A stretch of DNA of 64,000 bases from Dipteronia dyeriana (taxonomy: Eukaryota; Streptophyta; Magnoliopsida; Sapindales; Sapindaceae), in contig CM065295.1 of NCBI GenBank assembly GCA_032871835.1, positions 20,904,501 to 20,968,500 of the forward strand, in the 5' to 3' direction. The notes beneath the pieces are model-generated. The model was not told the origin of the DNA and did no database searches. It saw only the letters and a list, made by a program, of their open reading frames with translations. A program made the position numbers and the translations under genes. Within the stretch, counting starts at the first letter, position 1. Each line of letters starts with the position of its first letter. Positions 12,883 to 23,564 of the stretch are shown here, in pieces.

Positions 12883-13249
12883 ATTAAAATAATATACATT
12901 CCTAAAATATATACCGTTGAAAAGATCTTGTTGAGATATTTAAAATGATACAAATATCGATATATATATATATATAATTTATTTTATATATTTATTAATT
13001 AATATTAAATTTTTATAATAAAATATTTTCGGATTATTGTAAAGTTTGATGGTGACTATGGGAGATAGATTAATGTAAAGTTTGATGTTGACGATGGAAG
13101 ATAGCCTGAATGCCTAAAATGAGCTGGACATTGATTGAGGGATCATATATTCATAGATGCCCATCACCCTTTGTTAACACGTCCACGTTTTATAAGTGTC
13201 AATCGGTCAACTCTTGTTCAAGGCACGTCCACTGCTTGATTCGTAGGTA
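12883..13249. other. AT-rich spacer with a small TA microsatellite
   Basis: Contains a short (TA)n at about 12960-12977 and a near-direct repeat GTAAAGTTTGATGxTGACxATGGxAGATAG (13040-13103). No gene is supported. Confidence 0.4.
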
Positions 13250-14325
13250 TCTCCGGTTGTTCTTTAAAATTATTTCCATTTTAGTGATTGAAAATAGAAT
13301 ATTTTAAAAATATTTCAGAAATATAAAGTTATAACTTTGATCGGTATCCATTTTACAATATCTAAATAATAAAATACTATTATTTTACTTTATTTTTTTA
13401 ACTAATTATCTCCTATATCTAATTTTTTTTACCATTCTAACTTTTTACTTCCTACTACATATAATATTTAAATTTTATTGCCGTTTGTATTGGTTTTATT
13501 TTAATTTTTAATGTACTTTCTCTTTGTTATTTTTCCATTGTAACATATCTTTTTATTTTTCTAATATTTTTTTAATTTTTAATTTTTATTTTTTTTTAAA
13601 AGAACTGAACCATAGAAATCGGAATTGGAACCGGTCCCTTGCAGATTCGGTTTCGGTTTCGGTTCCGATTCCGATTCCGATTCCGATTACGATTCCGATT
13701 AAGGTTCAAGTTTAGATTCCCTAAAAAGAACTTGCTAAAAAGAACTTGAACCGAACCGTAGACACCATACTTTTAATTTTTAATGTTTTTTTTGTTATAT
13801 TTTTATGGTAATATTTTAATTTGAAGATATTAATGTTATTATTTTGTTTTATTGAATTATTTAAAGTTAATAATTATGATATATGTTAATTACATATAAT
13901 AATCGATGATTTGGAAACATTTGTTTTAAATTAAAATGTCTATAATTTATTGATTAATATTAATAATAAAAGGTGTAATAAATAAAAAATTATTAAATTA
14001 TCGAAATATAGTCAATATTATACTCGGTTGAAAGATCTCAACAAAATATTTTCAATGGTATATTTTTTATGGTAATTAGATATACGAATAAAGAGTTATA
14101 ATAGATTATTTGATTTGTGTTGAAAATGTAAAAAGAAAATCAAAGATAAAATGAGAATAAAAAAAATGAATAGGGAATTAGAAATTTGCTTTTTGAGTCT
14201 CCAAATTTTGAGAACCAAAATTTTAGTCTTTTTTTTTTCCCAAGGAAATGTGAATCGAAGAATCGTTGAAGCCTCTCACAATCTCTATTTTGAGTTTGTA
14301 GAGACCCATTAGAGATGGTCTTATG
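13250..14325. repeat. Dispersed AT-rich element, copy III (most complete)
   Basis: About 1.08 kb, collinear with copies I and II: GGTTGTTCTTTAAAATTATTTCC start, GGAACCGGTCCC island, TTAATTTGAAGATATTAATG block, and end GACCCATTAGAGATGGTCTT. The island contains a hexamer array TTCGGT/TTCCGA (about 13645-13690) not expanded in the other copies. No coding capacity. Confidence 0.55.
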
Positions 14326-14816
14326 GAATTTATATTTTATAATTTAGCCCTTCATTTCCCTGACTTAAAAAAACTAATATTTCACCAAAAAATTAGAGAC
14401 TAACTTGTAAATCCCTTAATTCTTATTATGTGCTTTTCAAAATAGTTGGTCGTGGATTTTTAATCCAAAAGTTCACAGAAATCAAAAGTTTAAAAAATAA
14501 ATAAATAATTACAAACTAAAGAAAATATCATTTGCTGGCATAACTACTCATTAACAAGAACACGTCATAAATTATTGAGCTATATACCCGTCCAAAGCTA
14601 TACATAAAGTATTTCATAATGCAATTACACCGTGTGAAGTCATAAAAAATTCAAAACTAAAATTCAAATCAAAATTTGCTAGCTGTTAACACCCAACAAA
14701 GTTTTTAACTACTCGTAATAATCCGTTTTTACCTACCTATAATAATCCATTAAAAAAAAACCCAAAGCAAAGACAAGAAATAGACCAAATCAAGCAGATT
14801 GCATGCGCTGCCAAAC
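14326..14816. other. Intergenic DNA without recognisable features
   Basis: AT-rich sequence between the dispersed repeat and the 3' end of the F-box relic. A possible 3' flank of that relic on the minus strand; nothing else is supported. Confidence 0.4.
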
Positions 14817-16526
14817 TTAAGAAAGAGCAACTATCTTCTCCCAAATGTCTGCCCCCTTCAAAGTATACCTCATTATGTTACTTCTTCCTTCTTTAAACCC
14901 AACCTTAATTGCTCCCATACAACAATGCCAACATGAGATGAGAAGAGATTTGCAACAACTAGCAGTTTTCCCTTCATAAACTAGGGCTCCTAAGCCATGA
15001 GATTTTGTATCTGAAATATGAATTTTTATAGCAGGATTTAAGAGAGTTTTGAAGAACCTTAATTTGAATTTTGATTTTTGTTCGATGTCTACTTTTGGTT
15101 TTCTGCTAAATGATATGAGTACTGTTGTACCGTTGTTTTCCCATTTTAGATATATAAAAGACAATTAGTGTTAGCAATAGGATTCAACCCACATTTGATT
15201 TAGTGTAAGAACTTGAGAATGATAATTGAGTTTTATAATTTGTAAACCTTTCTTATATATATGTTCGATAGACCTATTTTAAACTCATTTATGAGTTTTT
15301 TAGTTTAAAAAAATTATATGTTTGATGGGTCTATTTTAAACTTATATATGGGTTTGTTAGTTTTAAATCATGCATGAGTTATATCTTAAAATCCATTTTT
15401 TTTTTTTACAATTTAGGAGCCTTTAAAGATCGGGTCTAGACGGTTGTCTCACTAGGCTCCCCCAAGAGCCGGGCCTGCTCCTTATATGTGAACTGAAATA
15501 CAATAATTGTGTAGTAAGCAACATCCAACAATGTAAAAGCAATCTTCTTATACAACGTTCCTTCAAATTCTGTAGATTGCAAAATTACTGCAATCTGAAT
15601 TTCTCATAACAGCATTTCACCATTCATCATAATATTATTTATAAAGTTTACTTATTAACCTTTTGAGTTTTGATGATAAACTATCCGAGAAACCTCCTTT
15701 GACAATAAAGGAATAACATAGTAAAAAGAAAGAGTAATAAATCAAGTGTCTCTAACGTACTAAGATGTATCATCATAATATTGATCAAGGTTCAAAATGC
15801 TAAGAAATGAAATATAGAGATTACCACAAAGTAGAACTCGTTGACATTGCATATTTTAATGGTATTGTCTTTGTATGAGGTGCAAACCAAAGCGAGTCAT
15901 CAACAACTTTTGCAATTGTAAAGATAGTTGGACTTTCACCACAACTTAAGTTCCAAATCTTGAGATTGGATAGTGGAGAAGATATTGTTTCCCTCAATTC
16001 TCTAGGAAACATCAAATTCTTGACAAATAAATAAATAAATTACAAATTCATGATGTATAATAATATCAACTAAATTAAAAGAAATTGTAAGCTCAAACAT
16101 ACCTCACTCATGGCAATATCCAAGTCCCAACGCTTCAAAAAAAATGATGGAAGTTCGCAAGGAATTCAATATATCTCCAAGTTTCAACATTGTCAATATA
16201 TTGCCATCGAAAATCAAGACAATTTTCTGATAACATTTGAAGATAGGAATATCATATTACCCTCGTAGTATAGACTATAGAGAATTTAGAATAGGAGTGT
16301 CAATATTGAGTTCAACCAAATTCAGACATCTACCGATGTGCAATTCCTTAAGGCAAGGATTTGAAATCTTAACGCTCTTTAACTTACTACCAAAACTAAT
16401 ACTCAAGAACTCGAGGACTGAAAGTTTCGAAATTTGGTTGTAGAACCACTCATCCCTTACGGAAGCACCAAACAATGTAAGGCTTGTAAGATTCTTACAA
16501 GTTACAAAAGGCTAAATGGATCTTAC
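14817..16526 (-). pseudogene. F-box/LRR (FBD-like) gene, 3' half, separated by a Copia insertion
   Basis: Minus-strand fragments continue the gene whose 5' half is at 22125-22881. In order: an LRR segment from 16475 down to 16275 (LFGASVRDEWF, LSISFG, LKELHIGRCLNL); a degraded stretch 16274-16016 with in-frame stops; a segment 16015-15821 (MFPRELRETI, IWNLSCGES); and a C-terminal piece 15164-14817 (SCCKSLLISCW, LKGADIWEKIVAL) ending in TAG. This order matches plant F-box/LRR proteins of the FBD type, which in intact form are SCF substrate receptors. Just inside the breakpoint, a 7-bp direct duplication (TTGTAAC TTGTAAG, 16494-16507) shifts the frame between HLAFC and KNLTSL; a stop follows NSL near 16275. 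Position 15415-15480 holds GAGCCGGGCCTG-type repeat debris. Confidence 0.75.
16522..16526. repeat. Target site duplication of the Copia element (left), CTTAC
   Basis: CTTAC immediately precedes the 5' LTR and recurs exactly at 22125-22129 after the 3' LTR. Five-base duplications are standard for LTR elements. The duplication also marks where the F-box coding sequence was split. Confidence 0.92.
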
Positions 16527-16912
16527 GGTTGACAAATTGGCTTAACTTCCACTTTCCATCCACCACTTAAATTGTTGACAATATGGAAACCAAACCACAT
16601 GCCACATTCATAGCAACAATTAACCACCATGTTGAAAATGGGGGAGGGTTGTCTCTGCCTTTCCCCTATAAATAAAACCCTCAACAAAGCAAGGGAAGGC
16701 AAGGCAAAACAGTAAGAAACAATTCTATATTATGTGCTTCCAGAGAGAGTTCTTAAGAGTTGAGAGAAAAAAAAACTTCGTTTTTATATTATTTCTGAAA
16801 TAATATTAGTTTGCTGCCTCCCGTGGACGTATGCAATTGCCGAACCACGTAAATATTTGTGTTTGTGTGTTGTGTGCACTTTTCTGTTTAATTTCTGGTC
16901 ATTTCCGTAACA
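16527..16912 (+). repeat. 5' LTR of the Copia element
   Basis: 386 bp, aligned throughout with 21732-22124. Its first base is G where the 3' LTR has the canonical T of TG; it ends ...CCGTAACA. Promoter-like CCCCTATAAATAAAACC lies at about 16662-16680, giving a TATA box and a plausible transcription start. A GAGAGAAAAAAAAAC tract and CCACGTAAATAT follow in the R/U5 part. Confidence 0.92.
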
Positions 16913-16914
16913 AA

Positions 16915-16927
16915 TTGGTATCAGAGC
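16915..16927 (+). other. Primer binding site (initiator Met-tRNA)
   Basis: TTGGTATCAGAGC two bases after the LTR. The last 12 bases match the sequence complementary to the 3' end of plant initiator methionine tRNA, the usual primer for Copia reverse transcription. Confidence 0.93.
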
Positions 16928-17602
16928 TTTGATTTTTTGTAAAGTTCAGAAATTTCAAAGTGCTTGAATTGCTGTTCGGAGGATACCGTTGTGTTTCTCT
17001 CGAAAATACGATTCCAACGCCGGTGACCACATCTAAAACGGAGCTCTAATGAACTTTCTAGCTTCGGTCAAATTTTGGTCAACATTGAAAAATTTTCCAG
17101 AATTTTTTCTACAATTTTTTCAAGGAAGAAGACGACAATGTAACAGCCATGTCATTTAACACGTCAGCTGCCATATCATCGTACAGTCAGCCGCCACGTC
17201 AACAATAACAGCCATCACATCAGTCAAAGTCAACGTCAGTCATCCGCCACGTCAGCATCAGTCATCCACCATGCCGACACCGGTAAACAGCCACGTCTGT
17301 GCCACATCAGATATACACCACGTCAGCGAAACTTCACCAGTCAGAGAATATTCTGTTTCCATCAGAGAATATTTCGTTTCAGTCAGAATATTCCGTTTAG
17401 GTAACAAAATATTCTTGAGTCAACTCGGTCCATGAGTGTTTTTTACCCAACTCAGTACAATTTTCACCAGTTTTCGACTGAGTCGGACCTATATCCAACT
17501 ATTTCAACCGCTCTGGACCCAACCGTGCCATCAGTTTCTGCTAATTCCGCTTGTAAGTATTGTTTGTGACTTACTCACGCTTTATTAACTCTGTTTTCGG
17601 GC

Positions 17603-20600
17603 ATGATGGAAGATCCAAAAGCTGGAGAAATCTTGGAACAATCAACTGAACCTCAGACCTCGACATCAACCAGCAGTTCTTGGCAAAGGAGCTCGATATC
17701 TAATGCGGAGTTTGATATTGAGAAGTTTGACGGCACCAACAACTTCGGCATATGGCAATACGAAGTTATGGATTTGTTATTCCGGGAAGGATCAGATATT
17801 GCTTTAAGTTCCAAACCCAAGGATATTTCCGATGAAAATTGGAAATATGTAAATTGTCAAGGTCGTGGAACAATTCAGTTGTGTCTAGCCAAGGACCTGA
17901 AGTACTTTTTCATGAAGGAGACTATGACATCAAGTCTCTCGAAAAAGCTAGAGGATAAGTACATGACAAAAAGCATAGAGAACCAACTCTATCTGAAAAA
18001 GAAGCTTTTTTGATTCCGGTACAAGAAATGTATTTCTATGATTGAGCATTTGGATAATTACAATAAAATTATCGCTGATTTACAAAATTTAGATGTTGAA
18101 ATTAGCAATGAGGATAAAGCACTACTGTTGTTAAATTCTCTGCCTGATACCTATGAACACTTAACCACAACTCTGTTATATGGAAAGGATGAGGTTAAAT
18201 TCATAGACATTTCTAATGCTCTGGTGAATAATGAGTATCAGAAGAAGGATCAGCTTGATCATATAGACTCAACATCAGAAGCGTTGACTGTTTCCCGTGG
18301 CAGGACAGACAACAGAAAATCTGGAGTACCTAGTGAGCGTGGTAAATCTCGCTCAAAATCAAGAGGAGAATCTTGCTCAAAGTCAAGAGGAGAATCATCA
18401 TTCAGATGTCCTACGAAGGACGAGTGTGCCTATTGTCATCAGAAAGGGCATTGGAAGAAAGATTGTCCAAATAAGGACAAATCTAATGTGAATGTTGTAG
18501 AAAAAGCTGACGATGAAGAGGATTCAGCTTTTATAGTTTCGTCATTAGACAACCATTCTAATAAATGGATTATAGATTCCGGTTGTTCCTATCATATGTG
18601 TCCCAACAGGCAGTGGTTCTCAAGCTTCCAGGAGCTTGATGGGGGAGTTGTGCTTATGGGCAACGATAACACCTATCGGATGAAACGGTTAGGAACTATT
18701 CACTTGAAGATGCACGATGGTACAACCAGACGATTGAAAGACGTCAGGTATGTCCCTGATTTGAAGAAGAACCTCATTTCATTGGGGGTCTTAGACTCCA
18801 ATGATTACAAGGTGACCATGGAAGGTGGAGTCCTGAAAGTTGTACGAGGTGCATTCTTGGCAATGAAAGGTACCCGACAGAGAAATCTATATTTCCTGGA
18901 CGAGTACATAGTCACAGGGAGAGCTGCCGTCTCCATTTGTTCTGATGATAAACCATTAGATACTTCCTGACTCTGGCACATGCGCTTAGGGCATGTCGGG
19001 GAGAAGACTTTGCAAGGTTTGGTGGAGCAAGGTCTCCAAAAAGGTACCAAGGTAGGTAAACTTGATTTTACGAGCATTGTGTCATGGGAAAGCAGACGAG
19101 AGTCAAGTTCTGCACCGCCATTCATCGTACAAAAGCAACACTGTATTACATTCACACTGATGTTTGGGGGCCTTCCAAAAATGTTTCATTGGGAGGTAAA
19201 CATTATTTTGTGACTTTTATTGATGATTTTTCCAGGTATGTCTGGGTATATACCATGAAGCATAAGGATGAAGTTCTAGATATCTTTCTTCAATGGAAAA
19301 AAAATGATTGAAACCCAGACAGACAGAAAGATCAGAAGGCTTAGATCAGACAATGACAAAGAATTCAAATCAGATCCTTTCATGAAATACTGTTAGGATG
19401 AAGGGATAATCAGACATTTTATAGTTCCCGGTACGCCACAGCAAAACGACGTAGCAGAACGGATGAACTGTACTTTGGTGGAGAAAGTTCGATGTATGCT
19501 TTCTCAATCTAGCCTTAGCAAGGCATTCTGGGCAGAGGCTTTGATATATGCCTCTCATATTGTCAACAGACTACCCGCTTCTGCATTTGATGGGAAAACT
19601 CCCAGAAGGTATGGTCCGAACAACCTGTTTTTGATTACGACCGATTACATATATTCGGATGTCCAACATACTTTCATGTTACTGAATCCAAATTGGATCA
19701 TCAAGCTAAGAAAGCTATTTTTGTGGGCTTTAGTGAAGGAGTTAAGGGATTCAGACTATGGAATTCCGAGTCAAAGAAGATCATTGTGAGCCGAGATATT
19801 ACATTTGACGAATCTGCGATGCTGAAGCAGATACCTCGAGACATAGAGAATGAGAATCCAAATTCTCTACGATAGGTGGAGTTTGAGACTCTCAAGAAGT
19901 CAGAAAAGGCTTATCCGATAGTCGATAATCTTAATGATCTTGATAGCCATGACGAAATATCAGTTGATGTGGAAGATACAACATCATTATCTGAGATCAG
20001 ACAACAGCCTAAATCCATTGCCACCAGCAGACCGAAAAAAGATATTCTGAGGCCTGCTCGTTACACAGACATGGTGGCATACGCTCTTCCAGTGACTGAT
20101 GATGAAGTCCCATACACATACAGAGAAGCTATGGACTGTACGGATAATGTCAAGTGGAAGATAGCAATGGATGAGGAGATGAAATCACTTCACCATAATG
20201 AAACTTGGAGGTTGACACACCTTTCAAAGGGAAAAAGAGCTATAGGGTGCAAATGGCTCTATGCCAAGAAGGAAGGTGCTCCTGGCAAAGACAACATCAG
20301 ATACAAAGCCAGATTGATAGTGAAAGGATACACACAGTAAGAATGAATAGACTACAATGAGGTATTCTCGTATGTTGTCAAGCATTCGTCTATTCGGATC
20401 CTATTGGCTTTGGTTGCACAATTTGATCTCGAGTTAGCTCAACTCGACGTGAAGACTGTATTTCTCCATGGTAGTTTGAACGAAGAAATTTATATGTCTC
20501 AGCCAGAAGGGTTCAAAGTTCCAGGACGTGAGAATTGGGCTTGCAAGCTAAACAAGTCCCTGTATGGTTTGAAGCAGTCACCGCGACAGTGGTACAAGCT

Positions 20601-21681
20601 GTTTGACAGCTTCATGATGACTCAGAAGTACACACACAATCATTTTGATCATTGTGTATACTTTCACAAACTCTAAAATGGTACATTTGTCTATTTGCTC
20701 TTATATGTGGATGATATGCTAATAGCATTTAAGAGCAATGTGGAGATCGACAGGTTGAAGGCTCAATTGAGCTCAGAGTTCAACATGAAGGATCTTGGAG
20801 AGGCCAAGAAGATTCTTGGTAAAGGGACAAAGTGAAAAGTACCGTTTGTTTGACACAGACTCAATATTTAAAGACTTTACTTCAAAGGTTTGGCATTGAT
20901 AACAAGTCTAAACCTGTAAGTATACCGTTGGCTCCACATTTCAAGCTGAGTGCACTGATGTCACCGACTATTAATAATGCAAAGAGGAAAATGAATCATG
21001 TTCCTTATACAAATGCATTTGGTGCCTTGATGTATACGATGGTGTGTACCAGACCCGACATTTCATACGCCGTAAGTATGATGAGCTGTTACATGCACAA
21101 TCCTGGCAAGGGCCACTGGAAAGATGTGAAATGGATTCTACGGTATATCCAGGGTACTGTAGATGTTGGTTTGAAGTTTGAGAGAGATCAGACGATTGAC
21201 AAACATATCGTAGGATATGTTGATTCTGATTATGCTGGTGATTTGGATAAACGCCGATCTACTACTGGTTATGTGTTCACTATGGCAGGAGGACCAGTAA
21301 GTTGGAGATCAACTTTACAGTCAACAGTGGCTTTGTCTACTACTGAGGCAGAGTATATGGCTGTAACAGAAGCTTTCAAAGAAGCCATTTGTTTTCGTGG
21401 TTTAATCAAGGATTTAGGCATTGTTCAGGAAAGTGTGGAGATTTCCTGTGACAGTCAGAGTGCCATTTGTTTGGCAAAAGAACCAGGTCCATCATGTTCT
21501 CACCAAGCATATAGACGTCTGTTACCACTTTGTTAAGGAAATAGTAGATGAAGGGAACATTCTACTCCAAAAAATTGGAACTGTAGACAATCCTGCAGAT
21601 TTGTTAACAAAGGTGGTAACAGAGATCAAGTTCCAACATTGCTTGGACTTGATCAATATCTCTCGAGCTCGTATCGCCTAA
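17603..21681 (+). pseudogene. Copia gag-pol polyprotein (gag, PR, INT, RT, RH), disrupted
   Basis: Gag starts at 17603 (FDGTNNFGIWQYEVMDLL) and has an intact CCHC knuckle, CAYCHQKGHWKKDC, at 18425-18466. The protease keeps DSG (WIIDSGCSYHMC, about 18567). Integrase keeps LWHMRLGH, HTDVWGPS, SDN and TPQQNDVAERMN. RT has the YVDD active site at 20704-20715. RNase H shows GYVDSDYAGDLDKR and ALSTTEAEYMA; the end reads NPADLLTK. Lesions: TGA at 18011 and 18968, frame changes near 19080, 19305 and 19690, stops at 19873 and 20338, a stop at 20674, a small deletion near 20822 and a frameshift near 21500. The leader 16928-17602 is non-coding. Confidence 0.9.
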
Positions 21682-21731
21682 GAGCGTAATGAAGGCAATA
21701 TTGATTGGTGGATTCTCGTCAAGGTGGAAAT

Positions 21732-22124
21732 TGTTGACAAATTGGCTTAACTTCCACTTTCCATCTACCATCTACATTGTTGACAATGTGGAAACCAAAC
21801 CACCGCCCACATTCATGGCAACAATTAACCACCATGTTGAAAATAGGGGAGGGTTGTTTCTGCCTCTGCCTTTCCCCTATAAATAAGACCCTCAACAAAG
21901 CAAGGGAAGACAAGGCAAAGCAGTAAGAAACAATTCTATATTCTGTGCTTCCAGATAGAGTTATTAAGAGTTGAGAGAAAAAAAAAACTCTGTTTTTATA
22001 TTATTTATGAAATAATATTAGTTTGCTGCCTCCCGTGGACTTAGGCAATTGCCGAACCACGTAAATATCTGTATTTATGTGTTGTGTGCACTTTTATGTT
22101 TAATTTCTGACCATTTCCACAACA
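21732..22124 (+). repeat. 3' LTR of the Copia element
   Basis: 393 bp, TGTTGAC...CCACAACA, preceded by a short purine-rich tract AAGGTGGAAAT (about 21721-21731), the likely polypurine tract, and followed by the target duplication CTTAC. Differs from the 5' LTR by scattered changes, for example an extra TGCCTC repeat and TAAATAAGACC in the TATA region. Confidence 0.92.
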
Positions 22125-22881
22125 CTTACATGATGCAGCTGGCCCAAAAATCTGTAATAATTCAACTTTATTAATACGTATTAGCTTGATTTCACTGCGT
22201 CTAGTAAGACCAAACAATTCCAAACTTTTAAACCCTTCACACAATACAAAATGTAGATCCTCAATCAAAGGACAACCCCTAACTAGATTCTTAATCATGT
22301 GATCATCCATATAAACTTCAGTTAGAAACAATTTTCTTAAAGAAGATAACTTCACATAATTCCTTGGTAACTCCAACCTACTCATTTTAAAATCCAAATC
22401 CTCTATGGAATGTGCACATAAAAGAATTTGAGGCAGAATGGCAGATTGTACCATCTATCAAGTCTAGTTTTAAATATAAGTTTCAGCTCGCATGGCAGAT
22501 GCATTGGTCTACAAATGATGCAAATTCTCGGTCATTAGAAATAATCAAGTCCAGTTTGAACTTGTTTAAACTAATCATGTCCCTGCAATGACGGTTTCGC
22601 ATGGTTTCTGCCAAAAAATTGAACAGCGCATTTCTTCTCCTTAGCACATCCTTATTCAATTTGCGATAAATACTAAGATGGCATGAATATCCATATGAAT
22701 ATTTCCAAAACCGGGTAAGTCCGCCAAGCTCTTTAACGCTGGTTCGTGCAACTTGTTTGAATGAGAGAAACAAAAGAATGTGATGCAATATTGGTTCAGA
22801 CAATTCAGATATCCTATCAACCTTCTTGATCTTTTTCTTCCTCATAATATCAAAGCTACCCTGAACCAACCCATGAATCAC
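22125..22881 (-). pseudogene. F-box/LRR (FBD-like) gene, 5' half with the F-box domain
   Basis: The minus-strand reading begins at 22881 (MIHGLVQ) with an F-box: DRISELSEPILHHILLFLSF, then Gln/Val/Ala-rich residues and GLTRFWKYS, where intact relatives usually have SKRW and W. It runs on as FNFLAETMRNR and FVDQCICHA, then meets a TGA near 22483. The LRR part continues in another frame from about 22454 (SIEDLDFKMSRLELP, LRKLFLTEVYMDDHM, LVRGCPLIEDLHF) to GPAASCK, where the Copia element begins. At least one stop and one or two frameshifts precede the insertion point, so the gene was probably dead or dying independently of the transposon. The rest is at 14817-16526. Intact members are SCF ubiquitin-ligase adaptors. 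Confidence 0.8.
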
Positions 22882-23159
22882 TGCTAAGTATGCTAATCAA
22901 GAATATACTGAAAAAAGGTTACACATTCGTATAAAAATCAAATGAATATAACAATAATAAATCGCTGTGTTCTTTAGATATACAGTGATATATTAAAAAA
23001 AAAAAAAGAGTGAAGTGGTTGAGGAAATAACTTTTGAATTTTGACCCATACAAACTATGGACGTTAAAAGCAGCAAAAGCTCACCTTTCTTACAAGTCCA
23101 CAAGAAATTAGAGCAACAATTGAGTTGTAGCTCGTCATCAGCTACACAAATACAATTTT

Positions 23160-23564
23160 GGAAATTAGGGTTTAGTTACAGTAGATGAGTATCCATATAA
23201 TACAGAGTATCTATCTATAACACCCCAAATCCAATCAGCCCAAAAAAGGCCCACAAATAGAGCCCATAGCGCATCAAATCAAATCAGCCCATCAGCCTCA
23301 ATACACATTTCGCACTTACCATTTTGTCCTTTTCAGTGTCTTCAGTGTCAAATGAGCCCGACCGCATATGATAATTTCACAAACGCAAAGGAAAAAAAAA
23401 AACCAGTGTTAGAAGTTAGAACACACTATCCTCTAGAGTCTTGAGTCTGAGATTTTTCTCTTCTTCTACTCCCCGAGTCCCGCGAAAACAGGTCGAACTA
23501 AATCTGGATGCTTGAGCTGCTTGGAACCGATTCGGGTCGGGTTTTTTAAAATCCGGTTCAAGAA
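23160..23564 (+). promoter_or_regulatory. Promoter and 5'UTR of the PMT9-like gene
   Basis: A reverse telo-box (AAATTAGGGTTT, 23162-23173) and a site II-like element (AAAGGCCCA, 23245-23253), with two further AGCCCAT words nearby, precede the start by 300-400 bp. Both motifs are common in promoters of constitutively expressed plant genes. The transcription start is probably near 23400-23440; this is inferred, and no clear TATA box is present. Confidence 0.5.

Larger units (their letters stand above)
16527..22124 (+). mobile_element. Ty1/Copia LTR retrotransposon (Tork/TNT1-like), complete in structure, decayed in coding
   Basis: A 5.6-kb element with LTRs at 16527-16912 and 21732-22124, a PBS, gag, protease, integrase, reverse transcriptase and RNase H in Copia order, and a perfect 5-bp target duplication (CTTAC). 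The coding part carries several nonsense codons and frameshifts, so it is non-autonomous. The two LTRs differ by scattered substitutions and small indels, so insertion is not recent. It interrupts a minus-strand F-box/LRR gene and reads antisense to it. The clade is inferred from gag and PBS style, not from a tree. Confidence 0.93.
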
